From: Gloeobacterales cyanobacterium ES-bin-313 | GTDB taxonomy: Bacteria; Cyanobacteriota; Cyanobacteriia; Gloeobacterales; Gloeobacteraceae | Assembly (NCBI GenBank): GCA_014379585.1 | Contig: JACMLN010000064.1 | Location: forward strand, 1 to 45,400 | Direction of reading: 5' to 3' | DNA length: 45,400 nucleotides | In this document: in pieces, positions 17,112-26,388 of the stretch | How positions within the stretch are numbered: the stretch's first letter is position 1 | How the letters are laid out: every line of letters begins with the position of its first letter | Notes under the pieces: model-generated | Databases searched by the model: none | Seen by the model: only the letters and a program-made list of their open reading frames with translations | What the model was told of the DNA's origin: nothing | Made by a program: the position numbers and the translations under genes

Positions 17112-18014
17112 ATGAAAGCCTATATTTTAGCTTCAGGAGTGGGGAGCCGTCTCAGACCCCTCACCGAACGCCTTCCTAAACCAATGGTTCCTTTTATGAA
17201 CCGACCCTTGGTGTCTTATCTGCTCGATCACGTTGCCCCACACGTGAGTGAAACGCGCCTAAACGTGTCATACAACCGTCATCCTTTAATTTCCTATCTC
17301 CATGGCCGCAAGCGCGTCTCCCACTTCGAAGAGGGGCCGATGCCGATCGGCTCTGCCAAAACCCTCTACCAAGAACGCAACTACTGCGGCACTGACCTCA
17401 CTTTGGTGCTCTGCGGTGACTTGCTCTGCAACTGGGATATTGCCGCCATGGTGCATTTCCACCAGCAGAAAAAAGCTTTAGTCAGCGTGGCTGTGCGGCG
17501 CGTCCCCAATCCCCAACAGTTTGGGGTGGTTGTCACCGATCCCCTCCAGCGCATCGTCAGCTTTCACGAAAAACCCCAAGTGCCGCCCAGTTCGCTGATC
17601 AGTTGCGGCATCTATCTGTTTTCGCCAGAAGTCTTTCACAACTGGAATGTCAACTGGAAGGACATTGGCAGCGATGTGTTGCCTGCCCTAGCAGCCAGTA
17701 AACAGGCTATCTACGCATGGCCCATGGATCGGGCTGCCCACTGGAACGACATCGGCACAATCCAGAGTTACTTAGATGCCCACCTGCACTTCGCAGGGGA
17801 CAAAAATGCAATTGCAAGTGCAACCCAGGTGCCCGCAACCGCCCATTTGCATCGGACTGTGGTCGGTGCTGGCGCGCAAATTTCTCCCCATGCCCACTTG
17901 GAAGAATGTGTTGTCTGGCCTGGTGCAACGGTGAGTGCCCAAGCCCGTCTACGCCGCGCAATTGTTCTCCCTGACCGGATCGTCGAAGTCGCACCACTCC
18001 AACTTTCTGCATAA
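17112..18014 (+). CDS. NDP-sugar nucleotidyltransferase (mannose-1-phosphate guanylyltransferase-like)
   Basis: It makes an activated sugar (NDP-hexose) for polysaccharide assembly. The 300-residue product begins MKAYILASGVGSRLRPLTER, the nucleotide-binding signature of the family, followed by PKPMVPFMNRPL. The Mg-binding region is VLCGDLL, and a left-handed beta-helix-like C-terminal part carries spaced small and hydrophobic residues (from about residue 235). The consensus GxGTRLxPLT appears here as GVGSRLRPLT. The true start is the ATG at 17112 after AGAGGAG; the upstream extension overlaps the previous gene. Sugar specificity is uncertain. Confidence 0.9.
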   Translation: MKAYILASGVGSRLRPLTERLPKPMVPFMNRPLVSYLLDHVAPHVSETRLNVSYNRHPLISYLHGRKRVSHFEEGPMPIGSAKTLYQERNYCGTDLTLVLCGDLLCNWDIAAMVHFHQQKKALVSVAVRRVPNPQQFGVVVTDPLQRIVSFHEKPQVPPSSLISCGIYLFSPEVFHNWNVNWKDIGSDVLPALAASKQAIYAWPMDRAAHWNDIGTIQSYLDAHLHFAGDKNAIASATQVPATAHLHRTVVGAGAQISPHAHLEECVVWPGATVSAQARLRRAIVLPDRIVEVAPLQLSA

Positions 18015-18028
18015 GCGAGGCATTTTTT

Positions 18029-18979
18029 ATGAAGCGCAAAGCTTTTTTGATAGTTGCTCTACTGCTCTTTCCAGGCGCAGCCCAGGCCAATGTGCTTAGT
18101 CCGGCGGATCGCGTGCAGATCACCGTCACCAACGGTGAAGAATTTTCGGGGGAGCAGATCGTGCGCAGCGATGGCACGATTCAACTGCCGATGATCGGCA
18201 GTATTCAAGCCGCTGGACTCGAAGAAAGTGCAGTCCAGCAGAAGATCAGCGGAGCCTTGCGCAAATACATCAAAGATCCCCAGGTCAATCTTCGCCTTAG
18301 TGCAGCTGGAGCGATCACGGTCAACGTCAACGGTGCTGTCTACAGTCCCGGCCCTGTAGTGCTGACGACGCAAGCCATTACCCTTGCGGATAAAACCTCG
18401 ACCTCCTCCCAAGATGTCAGTCCGGCTCGTACGTTAGCGGCGGCGATCCGCACCGCTGGTGGATTACGGCCTCAAGCGAGCAAAATGCTTACCCTTACAC
18501 GCAACGGCACGACGCGAAGCATCGATGTCAGCGGTGCCTTCGACAATCGGGGCTTCGAAAACGTCGCGCTTGTCTCTGGGGATGTCATCGACGTTCCAAG
18601 CACCGACCAAATCGATGAAACCCTCCTGCGACCTAGCCAACTCACCCCAGTAAACCTGACGATCAATGTCGCTGGAAAATTGCCCAATCCCGGTCAACTG
18701 ATCCTGCCGATTGGCGCCCGACTCGTCGATGGCCTCGCAGCGGCGGGTGCCGGTGGTGGTGGGATCACCGAATCCAACCGTGAAGCGGTTCTCGTTCGTC
18801 GAGATCTCCAGACTGGCAAACTGAGTTCCAAAGTGTTTGCAGTCGATGCCCTTACCGATGGCCCGCCCTTGATGCAGGGGGATACGGTCGTCGTTCGCGA
18901 GGGTGCCACTTCGAACGCGATGGATTTTTTGAAAGGCTTCTTTTCTCCACTCGCCCCCTTGTTGTACTTGTTTCGCTGA
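18029..18979 (+). CDS. Polysaccharide export protein (Wza-like OPX) with SLBB domains
   Basis: It is the outer-membrane or periplasmic conduit of a Wzx/Wzy pathway. The 316 residues start with a Sec signal peptide (MKRKAFLIVALLLFPGAAQA) that ends in AQA without a lipobox Cys, so the protein is probably not a lipoprotein. A Poly_export domain follows (about 23-100, LSPADRVQITV). Two SLBB-type domains are next (about 95-200, with VNVNGAVYSPGPV, and about 210-295, with INVAGKLPNPGQL), then a hydrophobic C-terminus (FFSPLAPLLYLF). It precedes the chain-length protein by 10 bp. Confidence 0.93.
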   Translation: MKRKAFLIVALLLFPGAAQANVLSPADRVQITVTNGEEFSGEQIVRSDGTIQLPMIGSIQAAGLEESAVQQKISGALRKYIKDPQVNLRLSAAGAITVNVNGAVYSPGPVVLTTQAITLADKTSTSSQDVSPARTLAAAIRTAGGLRPQASKMLTLTRNGTTRSIDVSGAFDNRGFENVALVSGDVIDVPSTDQIDETLLRPSQLTPVNLTINVAGKLPNPGQLILPIGARLVDGLAAAGAGGGGITESNREAVLVRRDLQTGKLSSKVFAVDALTDGPPLMQGDTVVVREGATSNAMDFLKGFFSPLAPLLYLFR

Positions 18980-18989
18980 GGATTGCCCA

Positions 18990-20900
18990 ATGATCAGCAA
19001 ACCGACTCTCCTTGGTCTGCTTTTGCTCAATGGCCTTCTGGCCGCCATTGCCACTACCGCCTGGATTATGCTGCCCCGTTCCTACGAATCGAATTTCGTC
19101 TTGGCAGTCCCCCAGGCCAGTGGTGCCCTGAATACAAGTTTTGGTAACGTCAACCAAGATCAAGAGCAGTCCGGTTTCACCCCCCAGGTGGATCCGCGCA
19201 TGTTGCAAAAGCAAATTCTGCTCTCAGACGCAGTCCTCGCCAAACTCAAAGCCCCCGTCAGCACCGACCAATTGCGCAGTGCGATCAAAGTCAAGCCCGA
19301 AGAGATGTCCAATATTCTCTTGGTCAAAGTCACAGATCGCACTGCTGAAGGTGTACATGGCCGCGCTGAAAAGTTGATCGCCGCCTACCGCAGCCGCATC
19401 GGTGAATTGCGCCAAAGCGACTACCAAGAGCGCCAAGGACTTTTCGGTAAGTTACTGGGCAATGCTGCGACTGAGCTTGAACAAGCGGAAGTAAATCTTG
19501 CCCGCTTCAAGAGCCAGTCCGGACTAGTGGCCAACGACGAGCAGACCAAGACGACCCTGGAGGCGATTGGGGCACTGATCAAAGTCCAAGAGGAAACCCA
19601 CGCTTCAGCTCGCGAAGCCCAAGCCCGTGCCCAGACCCTCGGCACCCGCATCGGCATGACCCCGGCTCAAGCCGTCAGTTCTTTGCGGCTTACCAATTAT
19701 CCCCCCTACGTGACAGCCCGCAGTCAACTCGACGAGATCGAGCGCAGTCTCAGTGAAGCCCGTGCCCTCTACACCGACGAAAATCCTCGAGTTAAAGACT
19801 TGCTCAACCGCCGCCTTCAGTTGCAATCGCTTGTTCAGGGGCGGATCAACGAAGCTGCGGCCCAAGGTGCTGACGGCAGCCTTGATGCCACCCGCATGGA
19901 TCTGATCGGCAAAATGATCGCAGCCGAGGCGGAAGGCGAAGCGATGGATGAAGGGGCAGCGAATATTCAGTCCCGCATCGATGCCCTGGAAACGAAAATG
20001 CGCGATCTCGGTCCTGCCCAGGTTGAGTTGGTTCGTTATCAGCGCCGCTTCTTAGTTGCAGAAGTGACTTTCAATGCCCTCACTTCTCAGGCCCAACAAG
20101 CTCGCCTCGACATGTTTGTGCGCTACCCGAATGTCCAAGTCATCGACGGACCGAGTACTCCAAGCGAACCGAGTTTCCCGCGCTTGCCCTTGATCGCTGG
20201 TGGCGCAATTGGCGCTGGACTGCTGGCTTCACTGGCCTTGCTCTTGCGAGCACGCAGCCTCGATCCGCCGCTATTCGAAACCGATCTACCCAGCCTCGAT
20301 GCTCAGATCTTGGCTCAGATCCCCGAACTACAGCCACCACCACCGGTGCACTTCTTTATGCTTGCTGCCCTGTTGCGGCCAGAGCTGAAAGTGCTGCTGG
20401 TGACATCTTCCACGGCTGGTGAGGGCAAAAGTTTGATCACGGCCCACCTTGCCTCTGCCCTTGGCCAGTGGGGAAGACGGATCTTGGTGATCGACGCAGA
20501 CTTCTCCAAGGAATTTACAATTCCAGTGGTGCCTTTGTTCGATCTGCCCGACCACATGGAACGCCCTGAAGTGCCTGTCGAGCAGGTGCGTGCTCGCAAT
20601 CTGAGTGAACTGAGAAATCTGGTCAAGCAGAATCGCAACCTCTACGACTTGATTTTGGTGGATACAGGCCCCCTGCAACTGACTGCCGACGCTGTCTCGA
20701 TCTTGAAAGTCGTCCCCGATGTGCTGTTTGTGATGCGCAGGGGTTATGTCTCCAAGCCCCTCGCCCAAAGTTCCCTACGATTCTTGCGCCAGGTGAATGC
20801 CAACTTGGTGGGCTGCGTCCTCAACGGTGCCCGCGACCTGACAGCCAATGGCCGCGAAAGCTATCGCCGCTACCAGACCCGCAGCAAACTGCCTGTTTAA
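18990..20900 (+). CDS. Chain-length determinant / BY-kinase-like protein (Wzc-like)
   Basis: This inner-membrane co-polymerase pairs with the export protein and controls polymer length. The 636 residues include TM1 (about 7-27), a Wzz-type periplasmic domain with long helices (about 120-390), TM2 (about 398-420) and a cytoplasmic P-loop domain. That domain has Walker A SSTAGEGKS (about 473-481), Walker A' VIDADFSK (about 500) and Walker B LILVDTGP (about 554). The gap between A' and B (about 55 residues) is much shorter than in active tyrosine kinases. The C-terminus carries only two nearby Tyr (SYRRYQ) rather than a Tyr cluster. ATP binding is likely; kinase activity is doubtful. Confidence 0.92.
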   Translation: MISKPTLLGLLLLNGLLAAIATTAWIMLPRSYESNFVLAVPQASGALNTSFGNVNQDQEQSGFTPQVDPRMLQKQILLSDAVLAKLKAPVSTDQLRSAIKVKPEEMSNILLVKVTDRTAEGVHGRAEKLIAAYRSRIGELRQSDYQERQGLFGKLLGNAATELEQAEVNLARFKSQSGLVANDEQTKTTLEAIGALIKVQEETHASAREAQARAQTLGTRIGMTPAQAVSSLRLTNYPPYVTARSQLDEIERSLSEARALYTDENPRVKDLLNRRLQLQSLVQGRINEAAAQGADGSLDATRMDLIGKMIAAEAEGEAMDEGAANIQSRIDALETKMRDLGPAQVELVRYQRRFLVAEVTFNALTSQAQQARLDMFVRYPNVQVIDGPSTPSEPSFPRLPLIAGGAIGAGLLASLALLLRARSLDPPLFETDLPSLDAQILAQIPELQPPPPVHFFMLAALLRPELKVLLVTSSTAGEGKSLITAHLASALGQWGRRILVIDADFSKEFTIPVVPLFDLPDHMERPEVPVEQVRARNLSELRNLVKQNRNLYDLILVDTGPLQLTADAVSILKVVPDVLFVMRRGYVSKPLAQSSLRFLRQVNANLVGCVLNGARDLTANGRESYRRYQTRSKLPV

Positions 20901-20932
20901 CCGCTTTCCCATCGCGTACTACGGAAAAATCG

Positions 20933-21478
20933 ATGAAAGAACAGCTTGTCAATCTCTACTTCGAAATCAAGCGCCATTATTTTCAATGGCGCTACCCGAC
21001 TATCTCCATTGCCCCCGGAGTGAAAATTGCCGGAAAGTTTCGGGTAGAGGGGGGAACACGACTGATCATCGGTTCTGGCTGTCGCCTGCGCAAGCGGGTG
21101 GTGTTCTGTGGTTCAGGAGAAATGATCATTGGCAACAATACGCTGTTGAATGGCCCATGGATCGGTTGTTACAGCCGAATCACGATTGGCGACGACTGTT
21201 TGATCTCCGACTGTTATATCGTCGATACCGATTATCACAATCTCGAACCTGAACTGCGACACCAGCCACCGGGGCCAAAAGTGACAGCACCGATTGCCAT
21301 TGGCCGCAATGTCTGGATTGGGGCGAGGGCGACAGTGATGAAAGGGGTCGAGATCGGTTCAGACAGTGTGATCGGCTTGGGATCGGTGGTGCGCAAATCG
21401 GTTCCCCCTGGAGTGGTCGTCATTGGTAACCCGCAACAGATTGTCAAGACTTTGAACGTTCCCTCTCAAGTTTCCTAA
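20933..21478 (+). CDS. Hexapeptide-repeat acyltransferase (left-handed beta-helix)
   Basis: It probably acetylates the polysaccharide or a sugar precursor using acetyl-CoA. The 181-residue product shows the hexapeptide rhythm from about residue 30 to 170: IIGSGCRLRK, IIGNNTLLNG, ITIGDDCLIS, then IGRNVWIGARATVMKGVEIG and IGLGSVVRKSVPPGVVVIGNP. The DTDYHN segment carries the catalytic His typical of the Maa/WcaF type. It lies between the Wzc-like gene and the polymerase, and is consistent with decoration of the repeat unit. Confidence 0.92.
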   Translation: MKEQLVNLYFEIKRHYFQWRYPTISIAPGVKIAGKFRVEGGTRLIIGSGCRLRKRVVFCGSGEMIIGNNTLLNGPWIGCYSRITIGDDCLISDCYIVDTDYHNLEPELRHQPPGPKVTAPIAIGRNVWIGARATVMKGVEIGSDSVIGLGSVVRKSVPPGVVVIGNPQQIVKTLNVPSQVS

Positions 21479-21491
21479 GAAGACTGAAACG

Positions 21492-22769
21492 ATGACCATT
21501 TCCCTCAAAAAAAGCTTTAGAGAAGGATTTACGCTTTCTCAGCCGGAGATGCTTTTCACGATCTTGCTTCTGCTCACGCCTGTCTGGTGGCTGCTTGGGG
21601 TTCAAGTGGTTCTCTACCCTGTTGTGGTTGTGGGAGCGATGGCTTTTGGCGTGATTAAGTTCCCCAACGTGAAGTTCCCTGCGCCTGGATGGAGTTGGCT
21701 GGCCATGGCTCTAGTCATGGCTTTCACAGCTTTTATCGGCCTTGGAAGTGTCGGTTTTGAGCCGATGAAAGTGCTGGCTCAAGTTCTCGCTTTTATCAAA
21801 GGCTACTTCTTGATCTTTTCCTGCCTGGTATTACCTTGTCTTTGGCAGTTGCGTACTGTCCATATCCGAAGAGCAGTCGTTGGTCTCGCCATTCTCTACT
21901 TGATCACGATCGTGATCTCTTTGTTCGCCTTTTTGGTTGGTTTCAAGGTTCACTACTACGATCCAATTCTTTCTCAGTTGACCCCTGGAGAGGTTCTTAG
22001 TCTTCGGGTGTTTATTGGTATGGGATTGCAGCCATTTTTTGGCGTGATGTTTCCAAGAACTGCGCTATTTACGGCAGATCCTCCAATACTGGGGATCTGT
22101 GCCCTTGTGGTTATCTGCATTTGCTGCCAGGAGCAAGATCAGCGGTTACGGGCGCTCGCCCTTACTGGTGCATCTCTCGCTCTGTTGTTTAGTTTTAGCC
22201 GTACTTCATGGCTTTGTTTGCCTGTGATCTTTACCGTCTACTTTTGCCTGCGCAGTGGCACGGCGATGCGCATCAGCCTCTGGTTGGGTGCGCTTGGGTC
22301 AATGATTTGTGGGCTAGTCAGTCTCGCACCCAATGAACTGATCGATACCATTTTGGGTGTAGTCAATCAAGCACGCGCTTCCTCTTCTACAGATCGCAAT
22401 CGCGTGATTACTAAAACCCTCGAAGCCTGGGAAGAATCACCCTGGCTAGGTTGGGGAATTATTCAAGGCTCGGTACGTTGGCATACCTACGACATTGCCC
22501 TTGGTTCCTTTTCAACCTACAGTGCGGTGCTCTATCTCCACGGTGTTCTCGGCCTGTGCTTCTTAATCGCTGCGATGGGGATCACTTTATGGCATTTTAC
22601 GGCTCTCGCGTTTAAAGGAAATGTGGATGCGGCTTGGGCAACAGCTTCACTCGTCGCACTCTACATTTGCTGCGCTTCAACTCCACTCACCTGGATGGCT
22701 CCAGTGCTCTGGTTCTACTTCTTGTGGTTGGGTACTGTGCTCCAAGACGCTCAATGGGAGGCAGTGTAA
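21492..22769 (+). CDS. O-antigen polymerase/ligase-like membrane protein (Wzy)
   Basis: It is predicted to join lipid-linked repeat units on the periplasmic face. The 425 residues hold about ten hydrophobic segments and the O-antigen-ligase-type core: ALLFSFSRTSWL (conserved Ser-Arg-Thr region near residue 236) and later a large loop with SSTDRNRVITKTLEAWEESPWLGWG. Wzy proteins are poorly conserved, so assignment rests on topology, the WxxSPxxGxG-like loop and position between polysaccharide genes. Its stop overlaps the start of the flippase gene by one base (TAATG). Confidence 0.85.
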   Translation: MTISLKKSFREGFTLSQPEMLFTILLLLTPVWWLLGVQVVLYPVVVVGAMAFGVIKFPNVKFPAPGWSWLAMALVMAFTAFIGLGSVGFEPMKVLAQVLAFIKGYFLIFSCLVLPCLWQLRTVHIRRAVVGLAILYLITIVISLFAFLVGFKVHYYDPILSQLTPGEVLSLRVFIGMGLQPFFGVMFPRTALFTADPPILGICALVVICICCQEQDQRLRALALTGASLALLFSFSRTSWLCLPVIFTVYFCLRSGTAMRISLWLGALGSMICGLVSLAPNELIDTILGVVNQARASSSTDRNRVITKTLEAWEESPWLGWGIIQGSVRWHTYDIALGSFSTYSAVLYLHGVLGLCFLIAAMGITLWHFTALAFKGNVDAAWATASLVALYICCASTPLTWMAPVLWFYFLWLGTVLQDAQWEAV

Positions 22770-24169
22770 TGGGTCTACGCAATCGTGCCCTTCAGGGTGG
22801 GGCGATCATGGTAATCCGCCAAGGTGTGGGTACTTTACTCAGTTTGGTCGGGGTGCTCGTGATCACTCGCCTTGTTGGTCCTACCCAGTACGGACTCTAC
22901 GCCAGTGCCTTTGGGATCGTCTGTTTCTGCTGCGCCCTCGGAAACTGGGGGATCGATGTCTATCTGCTGCGCAAGGCCACTGAGCCAGAAATAGAAGAAT
23001 ACCAACAAGGATTTACCCTTCTCTTCGCATTTAGCAGCCTACTTACCTTAGGACTACTTTTCGGCCATAACCTGATCGCCGAAGCATTGCACCTAAAGGC
23101 AATGGCACCAATCTTAACTTTTCTGGCTCTCGGTTTGCCATTTAGCTTGATGAATTTGCCGAGCGTCGTCCGATTGGATCGCGATCTCAACTTCAAACAG
23201 GTTGCTTTCAATGAATTAACGAGTCAACTGCTCTACTACGTGGTTGCCCTCCCCCTCGCCTTCGCAGATATGGGTGCTTGGGCACCAGCAGCTGGCTGGG
23301 TCACTCAGCAGTTTGTACTCTTTGCTCTCAGTGCTTGGAGCGCCAAAATGCCCTTCGGTTTGCATTGGGACAAGAAACTGATCCAAAAGATGCTCACCTA
23401 CGGTTTTGCTTACTCTGGTTCGCTCTGGGTATGGCAAATACGCACCTTGATCAACCCAGTACTGGTTGGGCGTTTCGCTGGAGCAGAAGCCGTCGCTTAT
23501 GTTGCCCTTGCCATAAGGATCACGGAGGTGTTGGCCTTCGCCAAAAATGCAACTTGGCGCATTGCCCTCGCGGCGCTTGCCAAGCTGCAGTCAGAACCCC
23601 ATCGCCTCCGTCGCGCCATCGAAGAGGGCATGGGTTTGCAAGCAATGGCCGTTGGCCTTCCCCTCTCCCTATTTGCACTGGCCGCCCCTATTCTCCTCCC
23701 CCTCGTTTTTGGCGAACGTTGGATGCCCATGCTCGCCGTCTTTCCATGGATAGCCTTGGGCTACCTCACCAATGCGATGTTCAACCTCCACTGCTCAGTG
23801 CTCTATCTACTGCAAAAGAACAAACTCGTCACCCAATTTCATCTCCTCCACGTCGCTTTATTCGTGGCAGGAGCCTGTTTCTTTGTCCCCCAATTTGGCC
23901 TTGTCGGCTATGGCTATGGAGAACTACTCGCTCTGCTTAGCTATCCACTCATTCACTATTTCCTTAAGAATGCAATTGGTGCCCCTGAGTACACATCAGC
24001 TTTGGTTTGGTACAGCATTTCGGTCGCAATGCTCATCGCCACAGCTTTACCAGAACCTTTACAGGTCTTAGCGCTGTTTCTTCCCCTGTTACCTTTTGGC
24101 TTTCCTGCCCAACGCGAACTTTTGGGTGAATACGCCCGCATCTTAAGACCCCAGAGAGGTACTTCATGA
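22769..24169 (+). CDS. Polysaccharide flippase (Wzx, MATE/MVF-like)
   Basis: It flips undecaprenyl-linked repeat units across the inner membrane. From the ATG at 22769 the product has 466 residues with about 12-14 transmembrane segments. It begins MGLRNRALQGGAIMVIRQGV and continues VITRLVGPTQYGLYA, a segment typical of Wzx/RfbX (TRxLGPxxYG). The upstream frame extension to 22634 lies inside the polymerase gene and is rejected. The start overlaps the polymerase stop and the stop overlaps the next gene (ATGA), so the proteins are probably made together. Confidence 0.93.
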   Translation: MGLRNRALQGGAIMVIRQGVGTLLSLVGVLVITRLVGPTQYGLYASAFGIVCFCCALGNWGIDVYLLRKATEPEIEEYQQGFTLLFAFSSLLTLGLLFGHNLIAEALHLKAMAPILTFLALGLPFSLMNLPSVVRLDRDLNFKQVAFNELTSQLLYYVVALPLAFADMGAWAPAAGWVTQQFVLFALSAWSAKMPFGLHWDKKLIQKMLTYGFAYSGSLWVWQIRTLINPVLVGRFAGAEAVAYVALAIRITEVLAFAKNATWRIALAALAKLQSEPHRLRRAIEEGMGLQAMAVGLPLSLFALAAPILLPLVFGERWMPMLAVFPWIALGYLTNAMFNLHCSVLYLLQKNKLVTQFHLLHVALFVAGACFFVPQFGLVGYGYGELLALLSYPLIHYFLKNAIGAPEYTSALVWYSISVAMLIATALPEPLQVLALFLPLLPFGFPAQRELLGEYARILRPQRGTS

Positions 24170-25089
24170 AATCCACACCCTTAGTCAGTGTCCTAATCAA
24201 TAACTACAATTACGCGGCCTTTCTAAAATGTGCGATCAATAGCGCTCTCACTCAGACCTATAAAAATCTCGAAGTGATCGTCGTCGATGATGGTTCAGCA
24301 GATTCCTCTCGCGAAATTTTAGAAAGCTACGCAGGCCAAATCCGCACCATTCTCAAGCCAAATGGTGGCCAAGCTTCTGCGTTTAATGTCGGTATTCAGG
24401 CTTGTCGAGGCGAATGGATTTGCATGCTTGATTCTGACGACTATTGGCTGCAGAACAAAGTGGATTGGGTCGTTCAAACAGCCAACGCCCACCCAAAAGC
24501 CAACTTGATCTATCACCGTGTCCAAAATGTTGATCGCGACGGTGTTCCTTTAGGGATTCCCTGGCCTAAAAGGGTTTATGGTGGCGATCTTGCACCAGTT
24601 GTCCAACGTTCGGGAGGCTGGTGGCCGTATCCACCGACCACGGCACTGAGTTTTAGACGCAGCTTCCTTAAATCCATTCCAGAAGTTCCGGAAATTGACT
24701 TTCGGACTTGTGCTGACGCTTACCTTGCGGATCTTGCTCCTTTCTTGGGTGAAGTGATTGGTATTCCAAAGGTTTTGAGTGACTACCGTCAACACAGCAA
24801 TAACCTCTATTCCGGGCGCAGTGAACGAATGGTGATTGAGCGCTATCTCTTGCGTCACGGGGCACTCAACCGTGCCCTCGAAACCCTCGGTTCCACAACC
24901 AGAGTTTCACTAGAAGATCACTTTCCTTATCAATATGCTCGCTATCGCTTGGGAGAAGGCGACCGCTACAAGATGAGTGTGGTGGCTCTTAAATTTCCTT
25001 GGAACTCCGTCATCCAGAAAAGTCGTGGTCTCGCCGGACTTTGGCTGCGCGCCCGTCCAACTACCCCGCTGCAGGAGGCTCGCCCATGA
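24166..25089 (+). CDS. Glycosyltransferase family 2
   Basis: It is an inverting GT-A transferase adding one sugar to the lipid-linked repeat unit at the cytoplasmic membrane face. The 307-residue product shows VSVLINNYNYAAFL at the start, IVVDDGSADSS (nucleotide-binding Asp), NGGQASAFNVGI and the metal-binding LDSDDYW (about residues 87-93). The donor sugar cannot be inferred. It overlaps the flippase stop and the next gene's start, each by ATGA. Confidence 0.93.
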   Translation: MKSTPLVSVLINNYNYAAFLKCAINSALTQTYKNLEVIVVDDGSADSSREILESYAGQIRTILKPNGGQASAFNVGIQACRGEWICMLDSDDYWLQNKVDWVVQTANAHPKANLIYHRVQNVDRDGVPLGIPWPKRVYGGDLAPVVQRSGGWWPYPPTTALSFRRSFLKSIPEVPEIDFRTCADAYLADLAPFLGEVIGIPKVLSDYRQHSNNLYSGRSERMVIERYLLRHGALNRALETLGSTTRVSLEDHFPYQYARYRLGEGDRYKMSVVALKFPWNSVIQKSRGLAGLWLRARPTTPLQEARP

Positions 25090-26201
25090 AAATTGGCTTT
25101 TTACACAAGGTCAATACGACACCGCCCCGGAGTGGTGGTTCGGTACACACCTATCAAGTGTCCACTTACCTCGCTCGCCAGGGGCACAAACTCTTTGCCC
25201 TCGAAAATGAACTCGGTTCCCACTTCGCCAGACGTTTCCCCCGTTCTATTTCCGGTCTGCTCGGACTGATCAAAGAATCGGATCTACTCTACGTGCGCAT
25301 CGACGGGCGGCTTGGCTGGGAAGTCTCCCAACTCCTTGATGTACACAAACCCGTTGTCTGGGAAGTAAACGCCAGCCTCGAAGAATTTGGTGCACAGTCG
25401 GGCTCAGTCCGTTGGCGAGATCGCTTAGGTGCACCCCTGCGTCATCTCGGCGCAAAGCATGTCTCTGCCGCGCTCTGTGTTTCCCAGCCCTTGATGGAAT
25501 ACGCCCAAGATCTTGGTGTGGAGCGTACCCTACTCGTTCCTAACGGATCTGATCCCCAGCTTTTCCATCCCAACACCAAAGATCCAGCTTGCTATCCAGG
25601 TCTCGAAAACCAATTTCGAGTGCTCTGGGCAGGTTCTACCGAATACAGTTGGCACGACTTCGGGATTGTCCTACGGTGTGCAGAGCGTTTGCTCCTTGAA
25701 GATCCAGGCGTCAGCTTTGTCATCCTCGGCAACTGCCCTGAATGGATCACCTACCCCCTACCCAGCAACATCCACTTTATTCCACCCGTCCCCTATCAAG
25801 AAGTTCCTGCTTACTTTGCCTCCGCCCACGTTGGCCTGTGCCTCTACCACCCAATTTCCTGGTCAAAATACGGTTTCTTCTTTTCCCCCCTCAAACTGTT
25901 CGATTACGCAGCCAGTGGAGTTCCTGTCTTATACAGCAACGTACCCGAGTTAGCTCGCGTAGCCGAGGATTTCGGTCTACCGATCGGCATTGGTGACGGA
26001 GACGACCTAGCCGAAAAAATCTTGCACTTAAAGCGAAACTCTGCCCTCAAAGAGCAGTTAGGCAAGCAAGGAAGACAAGCCGTTACCAACTATTACAACT
26101 GGGAGCGCGTCGGCCAACAGACCGAGGAAATATTGTCTGCATTAGTAGGCAATACCCCCATTCCAACGCCCCAACAAAAAGCACGATCTGGAATTGTTTG
26201 A
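25086..26201 (+). CDS. Glycosyltransferase, GT-B fold (family 4-like)
   Basis: It is predicted to act on a polysaccharide repeat unit. The start is the ATG at 25086 overlapping the preceding stop (371 residues); the longer frame to 24999 is inside that gene. The N-terminal domain has MKIGFLHKVNTTPPRSGGSV, a Gly-rich acceptor loop. The C-terminal domain has VLWAGSTEYSW, VSFVILGNCP and SPLKLFDYAASGVPVLYSNVPEL, which corresponds to the donor-binding E/D-x7-region of GT4 enzymes with KLFDYAA. It is the last gene of the tightly overlapped first half of the locus. Confidence 0.9.
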   Translation: MKIGFLHKVNTTPPRSGGSVHTYQVSTYLARQGHKLFALENELGSHFARRFPRSISGLLGLIKESDLLYVRIDGRLGWEVSQLLDVHKPVVWEVNASLEEFGAQSGSVRWRDRLGAPLRHLGAKHVSAALCVSQPLMEYAQDLGVERTLLVPNGSDPQLFHPNTKDPACYPGLENQFRVLWAGSTEYSWHDFGIVLRCAERLLLEDPGVSFVILGNCPEWITYPLPSNIHFIPPVPYQEVPAYFASAHVGLCLYHPISWSKYGFFFSPLKLFDYAASGVPVLYSNVPELARVAEDFGLPIGIGDGDDLAEKILHLKRNSALKEQLGKQGRQAVTNYYNWERVGQQTEEILSALVGNTPIPTPQQKARSGIV

Positions 26202-26250
26202 ATCACGAGCCTAGCTCACAACTACGATGAAACCGTTTCCATGACCTAAC

Positions 26251-26271
26251 CCGCTGCAACCTAAGCAGCGG
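26251..26271 (+). terminator. Hairpin after the first half of the polysaccharide locus
   Basis: CCGCTGC and GCAGCGG pair perfectly around the loop AACCTAA, 50 bp after a stop codon, in the 187-bp gap that divides the locus. No T-tract follows, so it may be a processing or weak termination site rather than a true terminator. Confidence 0.4.
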
Positions 26272-26388
26272 TGCAGTCTATGGGTGGGTGCACCATGGTT
26301 TTCCCCCTTCTCCTGATGCAGTTCGCCATATTTCTTGCACTCACGAAAATTCACTCATTGGATTCTTAGGTATTCAGAAGGATCGAAA

